A program made the position numbers and the translations under genes. A DNA stretch of 60,600 nt, taken from the NCBI GenBank assembly GCA_024637155.1, contig JAGXFR010000032.1, forward strand, positions 1 to 60,600. The letters are read 5' to 3'. The stretch comes from Burkholderiaceae bacterium. GTDB taxonomy: Bacteria > Pseudomonadota > Gammaproteobacteria > Burkholderiales > Burkholderiaceae_E. Under the pieces are notes generated by a model. The model was not told the origin of the DNA, made no database searches, and saw only the letters and a program-made list of their open reading frames with translations. This document shows, piece by piece, positions 41,836 to 50,668 of this stretch (its first letter is position 1; the number at the start of each line of letters is the position of its first letter).

Positions 41836-42768
41836 TCAGTCGGGCGGAGCAGGGATGGCGCGCGCGGGCGGCCCCGCGAGCTGCGCAACCGCCACCCCGG
41901 CGAGCGTGACGGCCGCGCCGAGCAGCTTGACCAGGGTGAAGACCTCGCCCCCGATCAGCCAGGACACGAAGCCCGCCACGGGAGGCATCAGGTACATCAG
42001 CGGCGCGGTGCGGGCCACTCCGCGCACCGAGTTGACCCAGCCCCAGGCCAGCCAGCCGATGAAGGCGGACACGATCACCGCCCAGAGCAGCGCCGCCCAC
42101 ACGGCCAGCGGCAGCGCTGCCCAATCCATGGTGACCCCGATCGGCAGCGTCACGAGCACGACCGGAACGGCGCCGATGAAAGTCGCGTACGCCATCACGG
42201 TGACGCTGCCCAGCCGATCCATCAGCGGCTTGGCAGCGACGGTGTAGTAGGAGAAGAACGTCGCCGACACCAGGAGGATCAGGTCGCCGCCCGAGGCGCG
42301 CCAACGCCCGCCGACCATCTTGTCCGACAGGAACAGCAGCACGCCGGCCAGCGCAATCGTCACCCCGATCACCTGGACACGGCGCAGCGTCTCGACGCGC
42401 ATCGCGCGCAGGATGAGCAGGGTGAACACCGGACCGCAGGCCAGAATCACCGAACTCGAGAACGCGGTCGAGAGGTGAATCCCGTAGCTGACCATCCCGA
42501 CATGCAGAAAATGGCCCGAAACCCCGAGTTGCGCAAGGAGCCACCAGTCGGCGCGCGTCACCCGGGGCCACGCCAGTCCATGCCGATAGACCAGCAGGAC
42601 CACCGCGCACACCGGCATGATCAGGTAGCGCGCGAACAGGAAGCCGCCAGGGCTCGTGTGCGCGAAGACGAACTTCTGGACGCTGAAGTTCACCCCCCAG
42701 ACAAGAACCAGCAGGAGTGCGGCTGCGAGGGCCTGGCGTGACCGCTGTTCGAGGGCGTTTGGGTTCAG
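41836..42768 (-). CDS. EamA/DMT-family transporter, possible CTG start
   Basis: A ten-helix drug/metabolite transporter with two EamA repeats (second starting about GGDLILLVSATFFSYYTVAAKPLM). From the usual-codon start, GTG 42693, the first helix would be cut in half: upstream codons encode ALAAALLLVLVWG directly before VNFSVQKFVF. No ATG, GTG or TTG lies in that stretch; the CTG at 42768 has GGAG five bases before it and would restore helix 1. The function is probably export of an amino acid or metabolite. If the CTG is not used, the gene runs 41836-42693. Confidence 0.75.
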   Translation of the reverse strand: MNPNALEQRSRQALAAALLLVLVWGVNFSVQKFVFAHTSPGGFLFARYLIMPVCAVVLLVYRHGLAWPRVTRADWWLLAQLGVSGHFLHVGMVSYGIHLSTAFSSSVILACGPVFTLLILRAMRVETLRRVQVIGVTIALAGVLLFLSDKMVGGRWRASGGDLILLVSATFFSYYTVAAKPLMDRLGSVTVMAYATFIGAVPVVLVTLPIGVTMDWAALPLAVWAALLWAVIVSAFIGWLAWGWVNSVRGVARTAPLMYLMPPVAGFVSWLIGGEVFTLVKLLGAAVTLAGVAVAQLAGPPARAIPAPPD

Positions 42769-42793
42769 GACGGCTCCGTGGCTCCCTGGGCGC

Positions 42794-43198
42794 TCAGGCG
42801 CCCGACGCCGTGGCGATGATCTGCCAGGCGATCGTCATCTGGCAGAGAAACCCGGCCAGGAAGGAGATCGTGCGCACCCAGGGAAAGGCGAAAGTGTAGC
42901 TGATCAGGTGCACCACCCGCGCCCAGAAGTAGACCGTGGCGGCGAGCGCCGTCGCGGGGCCGGTGGCCTGGAGGTGCAGCGCGACGAGCACCAGCGGCGC
43001 GAACACCACCAGGTTCTCGACCGCGTTGTAGTGGGCGGCGCGCATCCGCGCGGCCCACGGCGCGAGCGGTTTGGCATGCGGTCCGTAGCCGAGCGTGTCG
43101 ACCAGGCCGCGCACCATCACCGAGTTGAGAATGTAGGGGATCCAGATGAGAGCGGTGAACACGCACACCCAGACCAGATAGTTCAGTTCGACCGTCAT
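42794..43198 (-). CDS. MAPEG-family membrane protein
   Basis: 134 residues with four hydrophobic helices. It starts MTVELNYLVWVCVFTALIWIP and contains AAHYNAVENLVVFAPLVL and YFWARVVHLISYTFAFPWVRT, typical of bacterial MAPEG proteins (membrane-associated glutathione/eicosanoid type, domain PF01124). The catalytic role in bacteria is not defined. ATG 43198 fits the family; upstream frames run into dnaE2 and the intergenic region. It ends 25 bases before the possible CTG start of the DMT gene. Confidence 0.85.
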   Translation of the reverse strand: MTVELNYLVWVCVFTALIWIPYILNSVMVRGLVDTLGYGPHAKPLAPWAARMRAAHYNAVENLVVFAPLVLVALHLQATGPATALAATVYFWARVVHLISYTFAFPWVRTISFLAGFLCQMTIAWQIIATASGA

Positions 43199-43351
43199 GT
43201 CGAGTTCCTCACTGGCGACACCCCCCGGGTCGTGCGCCCGGGCGCACCCGCAGGAGCCAGACGCCCCCGGGGGACGGGCCAGTATCGGGCAATTGCCGCC
43301 GTGCGACAACGGGGTGAACACGGCGGATGCACGCTCGTTGATCCTGAAAGA

Positions 43352-43367
43352 CTGTATATTTGACCAG
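43352..43367 (+). promoter_or_regulatory. LexA box of dnaE2
   Basis: CTGTATATTTGACCAG is a CTG-N10-CAG site with the conserved left half of the lexA operator. It ends two bases before the dnaE2 ATG and contains a possible -10, TATATT (43355-43360). That spacing would put the RNA start at or next to the start codon, and no ribosome-binding site is visible. Confidence 0.85.
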
Positions 43368-43369
43368 TC

Positions 43370-46300
43370 ATGATTCCCCCGTACGCCGAGCTCCACTGCC
43401 GCACGAATTTCTCCTTCCTGCATGGCGCATCGCATCCGGAGGAACTCGTCGAACGGGCCGTCGAACTCGGCTATGCCGCGCTCGCGATCACCGACGAGTG
43501 CTCGCTCTCCGGGGTGGTGCGCGCGCACCTGCACGCGCGCGGCACGAATCTCGCGCTGCTGATCGGCGCCTCGTTCACGCTGCGCGATGCCTGGCCGGAA
43601 GCGCCGGAGCTCGCCGCGGGGTCACGCCTCGTGCTGCTCGCCTGCAACCGCAACGGTTACGGAAACCTCGCCGCGTTGATCACGGCAGCCCGGATGCGCG
43701 CTGCGAAGGGTTCCTACCGGCTGCTGCGCAGCGACCTGCAGGCGGGTGTCGACGACTGCCTCGCCCTGCTCGTGCCCTCCCCGGCTCTCGCCGGCGCCGC
43801 CGACGAGGACCTGGCGGGAGGACTGCGGAATCTGTGCGCACAGGCGCGCTTCCTGCAGGAGCGCTTTCCCGGCGGCTGCTGGCTGGTCGCGGAACTGCTC
43901 ACCCGCGGACACGATGCGGCACTCCTCGAGAGGCTGCGCAGGCTCGGCGGTGAGCTCGGACTGCCGCTCGCGGCGGGCGGCGACGTGCTCTTTCATGTTC
44001 GCTCGCGCAAGCGCCTGCACGACACGCTCGGCGCGATCCGCCTGAACCGGCCGCTGCGCGAACTGGGCCGCGCGCTGGCTCCCAACGCCGAACAGCACCT
44101 GCGCAGCCGGTTGCGTCTGGCCCGGATCTACCCGCGCGAACTGCTCGAGGAAACGCTCGAAGTCGCCGCGCGCTGCCATTTCTCGCTCGACGAACTGCGC
44201 TACGAGTATCCGCGCGAGATCGTCCCCGAGAACCGCACGCCCGCCGACTGGCTGCGCCAGCTCACCGACGAGGGCGCTGCGCTGCGCTACCCCGGCGGCG
44301 TTCCGGACGTGGTCGCGGCGCAGATCGTGCACGAACTCGCGCTGATCACCGAAATGGGCTACGAGCCCTACTTCCTCACCGTCGCCGACATCGTCGCCTT
44401 CGCCCGCGCGCGCGGCATCCTGTGCCAGGGTCGCGGGTCGGCGGGCAACTCGGCGGTCTGCTACTGCCTGGGGATCACCGAGGTCGACCCGTCGCGCATG
44501 AACATGCTCTTCGAGCGCTTCATCAGCCGGGAGCGCGACGAGCCGCCGGACATCGACGTCGACTTCGAGCACCAGCGTCGCGAGGAGGTGATCGCCTACC
44601 TCTACGACAAGTACGGGCGCCACCGGGCAGCGCTCAGCGCGGTGCTGATCACCTATCGGGCGCGCTCGGCACTGCGCGACGTCGGCAAGGCGCTGGGCAT
44701 CGACGCGCAGCGCATCGATGCCCTCGCCCGCGCCCACCAGTGGTGGGCACGCGGACTCGAACCCGAACGGCTGCGTGAGGCGGGCTTTGACGTCGGCTCG
44801 CCGCTGGTGGCGCTGTGGCTGGACCTCACCGCGCAGCTGCGCGGCTTTCCGCGCCACCTCTCGCAGCATCCGGGCGGCTTCGTGCTCGCCCGCGAGAGCC
44901 TCAGCCGGCTGGTGCCGATCGAGAATGCCGCGATGCTCGGGCGCAGTGTCATCCAGTGGGACAAGAATGACCTGGACGCGCTCGGGATTCTCAAGGTCGA
45001 CGTGCTCGCGCTCGGCATGCTCTCGGCCATCCGCCGCGCGCTCGACCTGATCGGGCAGCGCCGCGGCGCGGCGCCCGATGCAACGGCGTTCCGGATCCAG
45101 GACATCCCGGCGGAGGACCCTGCCACCTATGAGATGATCTGTCGCGCGGATACCGTCGGCACCTTCCAGATCGAGTCGCGCGCGCAGATGAGCATGCTGC
45201 CGCGCCTGCAGCCGCGCTGTTTCTACGACCTGGTAATCGAGGTGGCGATCGTGCGCCCCGGCCCGATCCAGGGCGGCATGGTTCACCCCTACCTGCGCCG
45301 GCGCCAGGGGCTGGAACCGGTGGTCTACCCGCGCGAAGAGATCCGTCCGGCACTCGCGCGCACGCTCGGGATTCCGATTTTCCAGGAGCAGGTGATGCAG
45401 ATCGCCATCCTCGCGGCCGGCTTCACCCCGGGCGAAGCGGACCAGTTGCGCCGCGGCATGGCCGCCTGGCGCCGCAAGGGAGGGCTGGACGTCTTTCGCG
45501 AGCGGGTGGTCGGCGGGATGCTCGCGCGCGGCTACGAACGCGACTTCGCCGAAGCGATCTTCCGCCAGATCGAGGGCTTTGGCGAATACGGTTTTCCCGA
45601 GAGCCACGCGGCGAGTTTCGCACTGCTGGTCTACGTCTCCTGCTGGATCAAGCGCCACGAGCCGGCGGCCTTTCTCGTCGCGCTGCTCGACAGCCAGCCG
45701 ATGGGCTTCTACGCGCCGGCGCAACTGGTGCGCGACGCGCGCGCGCACGGGGTCGAAGTCCGCGGGGTCGATGCGTTGGTGAGCCAGTGGGAGTCGACCC
45801 TCGAGGAAAGCTCCAGCGCCCCGCCGTGCCTGTGCGAACACGTCGACCACCGCCCGCAGCCGGCCGTGCGGCTGGGTTTGAACCGGGTGCGCGGGCTCTC
45901 CGAGAAGGGCGCCCGGCGGCTGCTCGCGGCGCGCGCGGCCCGGCGCCACGAACGCGGCATCGCCCCGCCGACGCCGGGCGTGCCGCTCGTCGAGTTCCCC
46001 TTCGACAGCATCGAGGACCTGGCGCGCGCGAGCGCGCTGGGCCAGTCCGATCTGCAGGCGCTCGCGGGAGCCGACGCACTGGCGGCGCTGGCCGGACACC
46101 GGATCCAGGCAAACTGGGATGTGGCGGCGATCCGCCCCCTGCCGGCGCTCCTTGCCGACGCCCGCTTCGACGAAGCCCCTGCGCTCCTCGCCGAGCCTTC
46201 CGAGGGCGACGAGATCATCGCCGACTACCGTTCGCTGGGCATTCCGATGGGGCGCCACCCGCTGGCCCTGCTGCGCCCGCTGCTCGCGCGCCTGCGCGTC

Positions 46301-46624
46301 ACCCCGGCACGCGAACTGCGCGGCCATCGCCCGAACCAGGTCGCGCGCGCGAGCGGGCTGGTCACCCATCGCCAGCGTCCCGAAACTGCAAACGGGACGA
46401 TCTTCGTCACGCTCGAGGACGAAACGGGCACGGTCAACGTGATCATCTGGCCGCAGGTCTTCGAGCGCTTTCGCAGCGCGGTGCTCGGCGCGCGCCTGAT
46501 GAGCGTATACGGCAGCTGGCAGCGTGACGACGGGGGGCAGGTGACGCACCTGATCGCGCGCCGGGTGCTCGACCATTCGGCACTGCTGGGCCGGCTCGCC
46601 ACCGCCAGCCGCGACTTTCGCTGA
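43370..46624 (+). CDS. dnaE2: Error-prone DNA polymerase DnaE2 (ImuC)
   Basis: 1,084 residues of the C-family. PHP domain: YAELHCRTNFSFLHGASHPEELV and ITDECSLSGVVRAH. Polymerase core: CQGRGSAGNSAVCYCLGITE and PPDIDVDFEHQRREEV (about 390) with the catalytic acids, SQHPGGFVLA and GYGFPESHAASFALLVYVS-type fingers. The C-terminal OB region is GTIFVTLEDETGTVNVIIWP. DnaE2 carries out SOS-induced lesion bypass with ImuA and ImuB. Unlike the usual operon, it lies about 10 kb from imuB, with its own LexA site. The start matches the family N-terminus, supporting a leaderless message. Confidence 0.95.
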   Translation: MIPPYAELHCRTNFSFLHGASHPEELVERAVELGYAALAITDECSLSGVVRAHLHARGTNLALLIGASFTLRDAWPEAPELAAGSRLVLLACNRNGYGNLAALITAARMRAAKGSYRLLRSDLQAGVDDCLALLVPSPALAGAADEDLAGGLRNLCAQARFLQERFPGGCWLVAELLTRGHDAALLERLRRLGGELGLPLAAGGDVLFHVRSRKRLHDTLGAIRLNRPLRELGRALAPNAEQHLRSRLRLARIYPRELLEETLEVAARCHFSLDELRYEYPREIVPENRTPADWLRQLTDEGAALRYPGGVPDVVAAQIVHELALITEMGYEPYFLTVADIVAFARARGILCQGRGSAGNSAVCYCLGITEVDPSRMNMLFERFISRERDEPPDIDVDFEHQRREEVIAYLYDKYGRHRAALSAVLITYRARSALRDVGKALGIDAQRIDALARAHQWWARGLEPERLREAGFDVGSPLVALWLDLTAQLRGFPRHLSQHPGGFVLARESLSRLVPIENAAMLGRSVIQWDKNDLDALGILKVDVLALGMLSAIRRALDLIGQRRGAAPDATAFRIQDIPAEDPATYEMICRADTVGTFQIESRAQMSMLPRLQPRCFYDLVIEVAIVRPGPIQGGMVHPYLRRRQGLEPVVYPREEIRPALARTLGIPIFQEQVMQIAILAAGFTPGEADQLRRGMAAWRRKGGLDVFRERVVGGMLARGYERDFAEAIFRQIEGFGEYGFPESHAASFALLVYVSCWIKRHEPAAFLVALLDSQPMGFYAPAQLVRDARAHGVEVRGVDALVSQWESTLEESSSAPPCLCEHVDHRPQPAVRLGLNRVRGLSEKGARRLLAARAARRHERGIAPPTPGVPLVEFPFDSIEDLARASALGQSDLQALAGADALAALAGHRIQANWDVAAIRPLPALLADARFDEAPALLAEPSEGDEIIADYRSLGIPMGRHPLALLRPLLARLRVTPARELRGHRPNQVARASGLVTHRQRPETANGTIFVTLEDETGTVNVIIWPQVFERFRSAVLGARLMSVYGSWQRDDGGQVTHLIARRVLDHSALLGRLATASRDFR

Positions 46625-46728
46625 CGGTGTTCCTGTGCTCGCGTCATCGCGTGGCGCGCTGCGTGCTGCGTGCTCGCGTTGCCGCGTGCTCGCGTTGCCG
46701 CGTGGTGCGTTGCCGCGTGGCGCGCCGC

Positions 46729-46784
46729 GGTCAGGCGCCCGCAGTCGCGGCCCGATATCCGCTTGATGCGGACGCCTGACCACA
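46729..46784 (-). repeat. Left outer block of the inverted element pair
   Basis: The block is bounded by GTCAGGCG (46730-46737) and CGCCTGAC (46773-46780), so its ends are inverted repeats. It matches the right block (47219-47273) in reverse complement, with GCCGCGACT and AAGCGG inside both. It resembles a REP-like palindromic unit. Confidence 0.7.
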
Positions 46785-46885
46785 CCGCGCTGGGTGGCGT
46801 TTCGGCTCGCCCAGTGATCGCTGCGATGCTGCGACACGGCTCGCGTTCCACGCGTGCGGCAACGACGGCGAAGCGTCTCGCGGCG

Positions 46886-46911
46886 GGCGCCCGGCTCGTT
46901 ACCCGGGCGCC
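46886..46911. repeat. Left hairpin of the element pair
   Basis: GGCGCCCGG and CCGGGCGCC form a perfect 9-bp stem with an 8-base loop. It corresponds to the right hairpin at 47052-47079, whose stem differs in sequence but is equally perfect. This covariation suggests that the structure matters. Confidence 0.7.
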
Positions 46912-47051
46912 ACGCGCCGCGAGGCCGCCCGCCGGCGAGAACATGGGCCTGCAACAAGGACGTATGAGGCATCTGCGCGACGCGAACGAACGAACCGCTC
47001 ACTCAACCATGCACGCCACTGCAGTGCCAAGCGCGCCGCTGGCGGACGCGT

Positions 47052-47079
47052 GCCCGATCGGATAACGGGCCGATCGGGC
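47052..47079. repeat. Right hairpin of the element pair
   Basis: GCCCGATCGG and CCGATCGGGC form a perfect 10-bp stem with loop ATAACGGG. CGCGTG stands just outside the stem, as in the inverted left copy. Confidence 0.7.
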
Positions 47080-47218
47080 GCGCGGGAGCGCGGTGCGCCA
47101 CGCCACTGCTCGCGCGAGACCTATGCGCGCCATTCGCGTGGCACGCGCGGCGACTGCTGGCACGAGGGCTGTGCTTGCCGACTTGCTGAACCGTGTGCAG
47201 ACACGCCTCACAGCGTGA

Positions 47219-47273
47219 TGTGGTCAGGCGTCCTGACAAGCGGGTACCGAGCCGCGACTCAAGGACGCCTGAC
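47219..47273 (+). repeat. Right outer block of the inverted element pair
   Basis: The block begins TGTGGTCAGGCGTCC and ends GGACGCCTGAC, an imperfect palindrome across about 50 bp. It is the better preserved of the two copies of the unit. Confidence 0.7.
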
Positions 47274-47326
47274 GACAGCACGCCACGACGCACGGTCGCG
47301 CACAAGCCTGACGACAGCACGCCACG
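47268..47326 (+). repeat. 20-bp direct repeat next to metZ
   Basis: A 20-base sequence starting CCTGACGACAGC occurs at 47268-47287 and again, unchanged, at 47307-47326. The first copy overlaps the end of the right outer block. It could reflect a local duplication or a partial third copy of the element end. Confidence 0.75.
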
Positions 47327-47357
47327 CCGCAAGCCCGCGCAGCGAAGCGAAGCCCCG

Positions 47358-48578
47358 CTAAGCCGATTCGAGCCCGCGCGCCAGATCGGCCGCCAGATCC
47401 TCGAGATTCTCGACGCCGACCGCGATCCGGATCAGCCCCTCGCCGATGCCCGCCGCCGCGCGCACCTCCGGGCCCACCCGCGCGTGCGTGGTGCTCGCCG
47501 GATGGGTGATCGTCGTCTTCACATCGCCCAGGTTGGCGGTGATCGACAGCAACCGGCAATGGTCGATCACGCGCCACGCCGCAGCGCGGCGTTCGTCCTC
47601 GTCGGCACCGCGCACCTCGAAGGCGACGACCGCCCCGCCGGTACGCTGCTGGGACATCGCCAATGCATGCTGCGGGTGCGATGCGAGCCCCGGGTAGAGC
47701 ACGCGCGCCACCGCAGGATGCGCTTCCAGCCAGCCGGCGAGCGCGAGCGCATTGGCGGACTGCCGCTCCATGCGCAGTCCGAGCGTTTCCATCCCCTTCA
47801 GCAGCACCCACGCGTTGAAGGCCGAAAGCGTCGGCCCGGTGGTGCGCACGAAAGGCAGCAGCGTCTCCTCGATGTACGCGCGCGCGCCCAGCACCGCGCC
47901 GCCCATCACGCGCCCCTGCCCGTCGAGATACTTGGTGGCCGAATGCACGACGATGTCGACGCCGAGTTCCAGCGGGCGCTGCAGAATCGGCGAACACGCG
48001 CAATTGTCCACCGCCAGCGGCACGCCAGCCGCGCGCGCGATCGCGCTGATCGCACGCAGGTCCGCCACGGTCGTCAGCGGATTGGAGGGCGACTCCAGGT
48101 AGAAGAGCCGCGTCTCGGGGCGCAGCGCCGCGCGCCACGCGTCGGGCTCGGTGACGCGCACGTAGCTAACCGCCACGCCGAAGCGCTCGAGAATGCCGAA
48201 CATCTGCAGCGTCGCACCGAAAAGCTCTCGGGCCGCGACCACATGCGCGCCCGTCGCGGTGAGGCTCATCACGACGGCCATGATCGCGGACATCCCGGAG
48301 GCGGTCGCCACGCAGGCTTCGGCGCCCTCGAGCGCGGCCAGGCGGTTCTGGAAAGCGGTCACCGTCGGATTGCTGGCCCGCGAGTAGACAAAGCCGGGGT
48401 CATCGCCGGAAAAGCGCGCCGCGGCCTGCGCGGCACTCTCGAATACGAAGCTCGAACTCAGGAAGATCGGTTCGCTGTGCTCCTGGTAAGCGGTGCGCTC
48501 GATTCCGGTGCGCACGGCCTGCGTGTCGAGCCCGGGCTGGCGGACCGCGCCGTCGCCATCATCGCGCTGTGTTCCCAT
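47358..48578 (-). CDS. metZ: O-succinylhomoserine sulfhydrylase
   Basis: 406 residues, a PLP enzyme of the Cys/Met metabolism family that makes homocysteine directly from O-succinylhomoserine and sulfide. Hallmarks are the FVYSRASNPTVTAFQNRLAALEGAE region, YLESPSNPLTTVADL, the PLP lysine in HSATKYLDGQGRVMGG and the late ANLGDVKTTITHPASTTHAR. Homologues (MetB, MetY) are close, but the place after purF fits MetZ in this group. It is the last gene of the long minus-strand cluster, seven bases after purF, and converges on dnaE2 across the repeat region. Confidence 0.9.
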   Translation of the reverse strand: MGTQRDDGDGAVRQPGLDTQAVRTGIERTAYQEHSEPIFLSSSFVFESAAQAAARFSGDDPGFVYSRASNPTVTAFQNRLAALEGAEACVATASGMSAIMAVVMSLTATGAHVVAARELFGATLQMFGILERFGVAVSYVRVTEPDAWRAALRPETRLFYLESPSNPLTTVADLRAISAIARAAGVPLAVDNCACSPILQRPLELGVDIVVHSATKYLDGQGRVMGGAVLGARAYIEETLLPFVRTTGPTLSAFNAWVLLKGMETLGLRMERQSANALALAGWLEAHPAVARVLYPGLASHPQHALAMSQQRTGGAVVAFEVRGADEDERRAAAWRVIDHCRLLSITANLGDVKTTITHPASTTHARVGPEVRAAAGIGEGLIRIAVGVENLEDLAADLARGLESA

Positions 48579-48585
48579 CGTCCCC

Positions 48586-50121
48586 CTACCCCCGATCGTC
48601 GGCCGAGAACCGGTACTGAAGATTCATCTGGTTCCCCGCCGCATCCTCGTCGGTGCCGCGCGAGTTCAAAAGCCGCGAGGCCTCGAGCGCATTGAGATAC
48701 TCGGGCGTGACGTCGCCGGTCACGTAGTACCCGTCGAAGCACGCGCAGTCGAAGCGCTGCAACACCGGATTCACGTCGCGGATGGCCTGGCACATCCCCG
48801 CAGCATCCTGATAGACGAGCGCATCCGCGCCGATCGCCACCCGGATCTGGTCGTCGTCGCGTCCGTGCGCGATCAGTTCACCGCGGGTCGGCATGTCGAT
48901 CCCGTAGACGTTCGGGTAGCGCACCGGCGGCGCCGCCGAGGCGAAATAGACCCGGTTGGCGCCGGAGTCGCGCGCCATCTGGACGATCTCGTGCGAGGTC
49001 GTCCCGCGCACGATCGAATCGTCGACGAGCAGCACGTTCTTGCCCCGGAACTCGACACTCATCGCGTTGAGCTTCTGGCGCACCGAGCGCTCGCGCACCT
49101 CCTGCCCGGGCATGATGAACGTGCGCCCGACATAGCGGTTCTTCAGGTAGCCCTCGCGGTAATCCAGCCCGAGCTTGCTCGCGAGCTGCATCGCGGCCGG
49201 TCGCGACGTGTCCGGAATCGGCATCACCACGTCGATGTCCCCCAGCCGGAGATTCGCCGCGATGCGCTCAGCCAGGTACTCGCCCATCTTGAGCCGGGTC
49301 GCATAGACCGACGCACCGTCGAGAATCGAGTCGGGCCGCGCGAAGTAGACATACTCGAACACGCACGGGTTGAGTGCCGTGTTGACGGCACACTGCCTGG
49401 TGTGCAGCCCGCCGTCCAGATCGATGAAGATGGCTTCGCCGGGTGCCACGTCGCGTACCAGCCGAAAGCCCAGCCCTTCGAGAGCGACCGATTCCGAGGA
49501 CACCAGGTATTCGGAGCCGCCATGGGTTTCGCGCACCCCGAAGCAAAGCGGGCGAATTCCGAAGGGGTCGCGAAATGCCAGGACGCCATAGCCCGCGATC
49601 TCGGCCACGCAGGCGTAGGCGCCGCGCACCCGGCCGTGCAGTTCGCCCACCGCTCGGAAGATCGTGTCCGGGTCGAGCGACACGCCGACTGCCGCCGCCT
49701 GCAGCGCGTTGGCCAGCACGTTGAGCAGAACTTCGGAGTCCGACGCGGTGTTGATGTGGCGCCGGTCGCGGCGGAACATCTCGACGGTGAGTTGCGCCGA
49801 GTTGGTCAGGTTGCCGTTGTGCGCCAGCGTGATGCCGAAGGGCGCATTCACATAGAACGGCTGGGCCTCTTCCGGGCTCGACGCCGATCCCGCCGTCGGG
49901 TAGCGGACGTGGGCGATGCCGGAGCGGCCGCGCAGCGAGCGCATGTTGCGGGTGCGAAAGACGTCGCGCACCAGTCCGTTGCCCTTTTGCATGTGGAAGG
50001 TGTCGCCGGGCGACGTGGCGATCCCCGCGGCGTCCTGTCCGCGGTGCTGCAGGAGCAGCAGCCCGTCGTAGAGCACCTGGTTCACCGGTCCCCGCCCCAC
50101 GATTCCCAGGATTCCACACAT
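48586..50121 (-). CDS. purF: Amidophosphoribosyltransferase
   Basis: 511 residues, the first committed step of purine synthesis. The N-terminal Cys2 glutaminase nucleophile is in MCGILGIVG, and [10 protein letters not shown] and HNGNLTN follow. The PRPP-binding loop is [15 protein letters not shown] strong GGAGGT ribosome site stands about ten bases before the ATG. It follows cvpA, a pairing found in most proteobacteria. Confidence 0.97.
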   Translation of the reverse strand: MCGILGIVGRGPVNQVLYDGLLLLQHRGQDAAGIATSPGDTFHMQKGNGLVRDVFRTRNMRSLRGRSGIAHVRYPTAGSASSPEEAQPFYVNAPFGITLAHNGNLTNSAQLTVEMFRRDRRHINTASDSEVLLNVLANALQAAAVGVSLDPDTIFRAVGELHGRVRGAYACVAEIAGYGVLAFRDPFGIRPLCFGVRETHGGSEYLVSSESVALEGLGFRLVRDVAPGEAIFIDLDGGLHTRQCAVNTALNPCVFEYVYFARPDSILDGASVYATRLKMGEYLAERIAANLRLGDIDVVMPIPDTSRPAAMQLASKLGLDYREGYLKNRYVGRTFIMPGQEVRERSVRQKLNAMSVEFRGKNVLLVDDSIVRGTTSHEIVQMARDSGANRVYFASAAPPVRYPNVYGIDMPTRGELIAHGRDDDQIRVAIGADALVYQDAAGMCQAIRDVNPVLQRFDCACFDGYYVTGDVTPEYLNALEASRLLNSRGTDEDAAGNQMNLQYRFSADDRG

Positions 50122-50171
50122 TGAACCCGTACCTCCTCAGCGTCGTTTCGGGGCTGGCCCCGGAGCCTGCT

Positions 50172-50663
50172 TCACGTTGACTGGATGCGCCGCTCCGGCC
50201 GTGCCGGCAGGTAGGGATCAATCATCACGGCGATCCAGTCCAGCAGCGGCCGCGACCGCGCCTCCTGCCACGCCGGCCCCTGGTCCATCCCGGTGAGGCG
50301 CGCGGCCGCGACGATCAGCGCCACGATCACGAGCGCTCGCACAACCCCGAAGGCGGCACCCGCCACTCGGTCGAGCCCGCTCAACCCCACCCCGGCGACT
50401 GCCTTGCCGACCAGCGTCCCGATCAGACGCACCGCTGCGAAAAGTGCCACAAAGGTGAGCGCCAGGATCACCCAGGCCTGTTCTTCGAAACCCGCCATCT
50501 CGACCGCAATCGGGCCGAACTGCGGCGTCCCCAGCAGCGCCACGACCCACGCGGCCAGAGCGAAGACGGTCCGGATCACGCCACGCAGCAGGCCCAGCAC
50601 GATCGAGAAACCGCTCACCAGCAACAGCAAGTAGTCCCAGCCCGTGAGCGCGCCCAGTTCCAT
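50172..50663 (-). CDS. cvpA: CvpA family membrane protein
   Basis: 163 residues with four membrane helices. The opening WDYLLLLVSGFSIVLGLLRG and the VVRALVIVALIVAAARLTG helix fit CvpA (colicin V production accessory protein). Its biochemical role is not settled; it affects envelope stress resistance and colicin V export. It sits between the SPOR protein and purF, as usual. Confidence 0.92.
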   Translation of the reverse strand: MELGALTGWDYLLLLVSGFSIVLGLLRGVIRTVFALAAWVVALLGTPQFGPIAVEMAGFEEQAWVILALTFVALFAAVRLIGTLVGKAVAGVGLSGLDRVAGAAFGVVRALVIVALIVAAARLTGMDQGPAWQEARSRPLLDWIAVMIDPYLPARPERRIQST

Positions 50664-50668
50664 CGACG

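Larger units (their letters stand above)
46625..47357. repeat. Non-coding region built of an inverted pair of structured elements
   Basis: No convincing gene is seen in these 733 bases between the convergent genes dnaE2 and metZ. Two diverged copies of a roughly 230-bp element face each other. Shared landmarks, read inversely: a 15-bp exact match TGTGGTCAGGCGTCC (47219-47233 and complement 46770-46784); GCCGCGACT (47251-47259 and complement 46743-46751); GCGAGAC (47114-47120 and complement 46875-46881); a hairpin with an 8-base loop (47052-47079, loop ATAACGGG; 46886-46911, loop GTAACGAG in the same sense). Each outer block is itself flanked by GTCAGGCG/CGCCTGAC. Confidence 0.75.

Noticed and set aside
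43622..47002. A 1,126-codon open frame antisense to dnaE2, and similar long antisense frames over mutS, the acyl-CoA synthetase, eno/kdsA, ugpC-ugpA and fimV
   Set aside because: These are the usual stop-poor shadow frames of GC-rich genes. They have Arg/Ala/His-rich, low-complexity products without domains and lie opposite well-identified proteins.
46785..47218. A small gene inside the inverted element pair
   Set aside because: The open frames there are short, differ between the two copies, carry no ribosome site and have no recognisable protein features.
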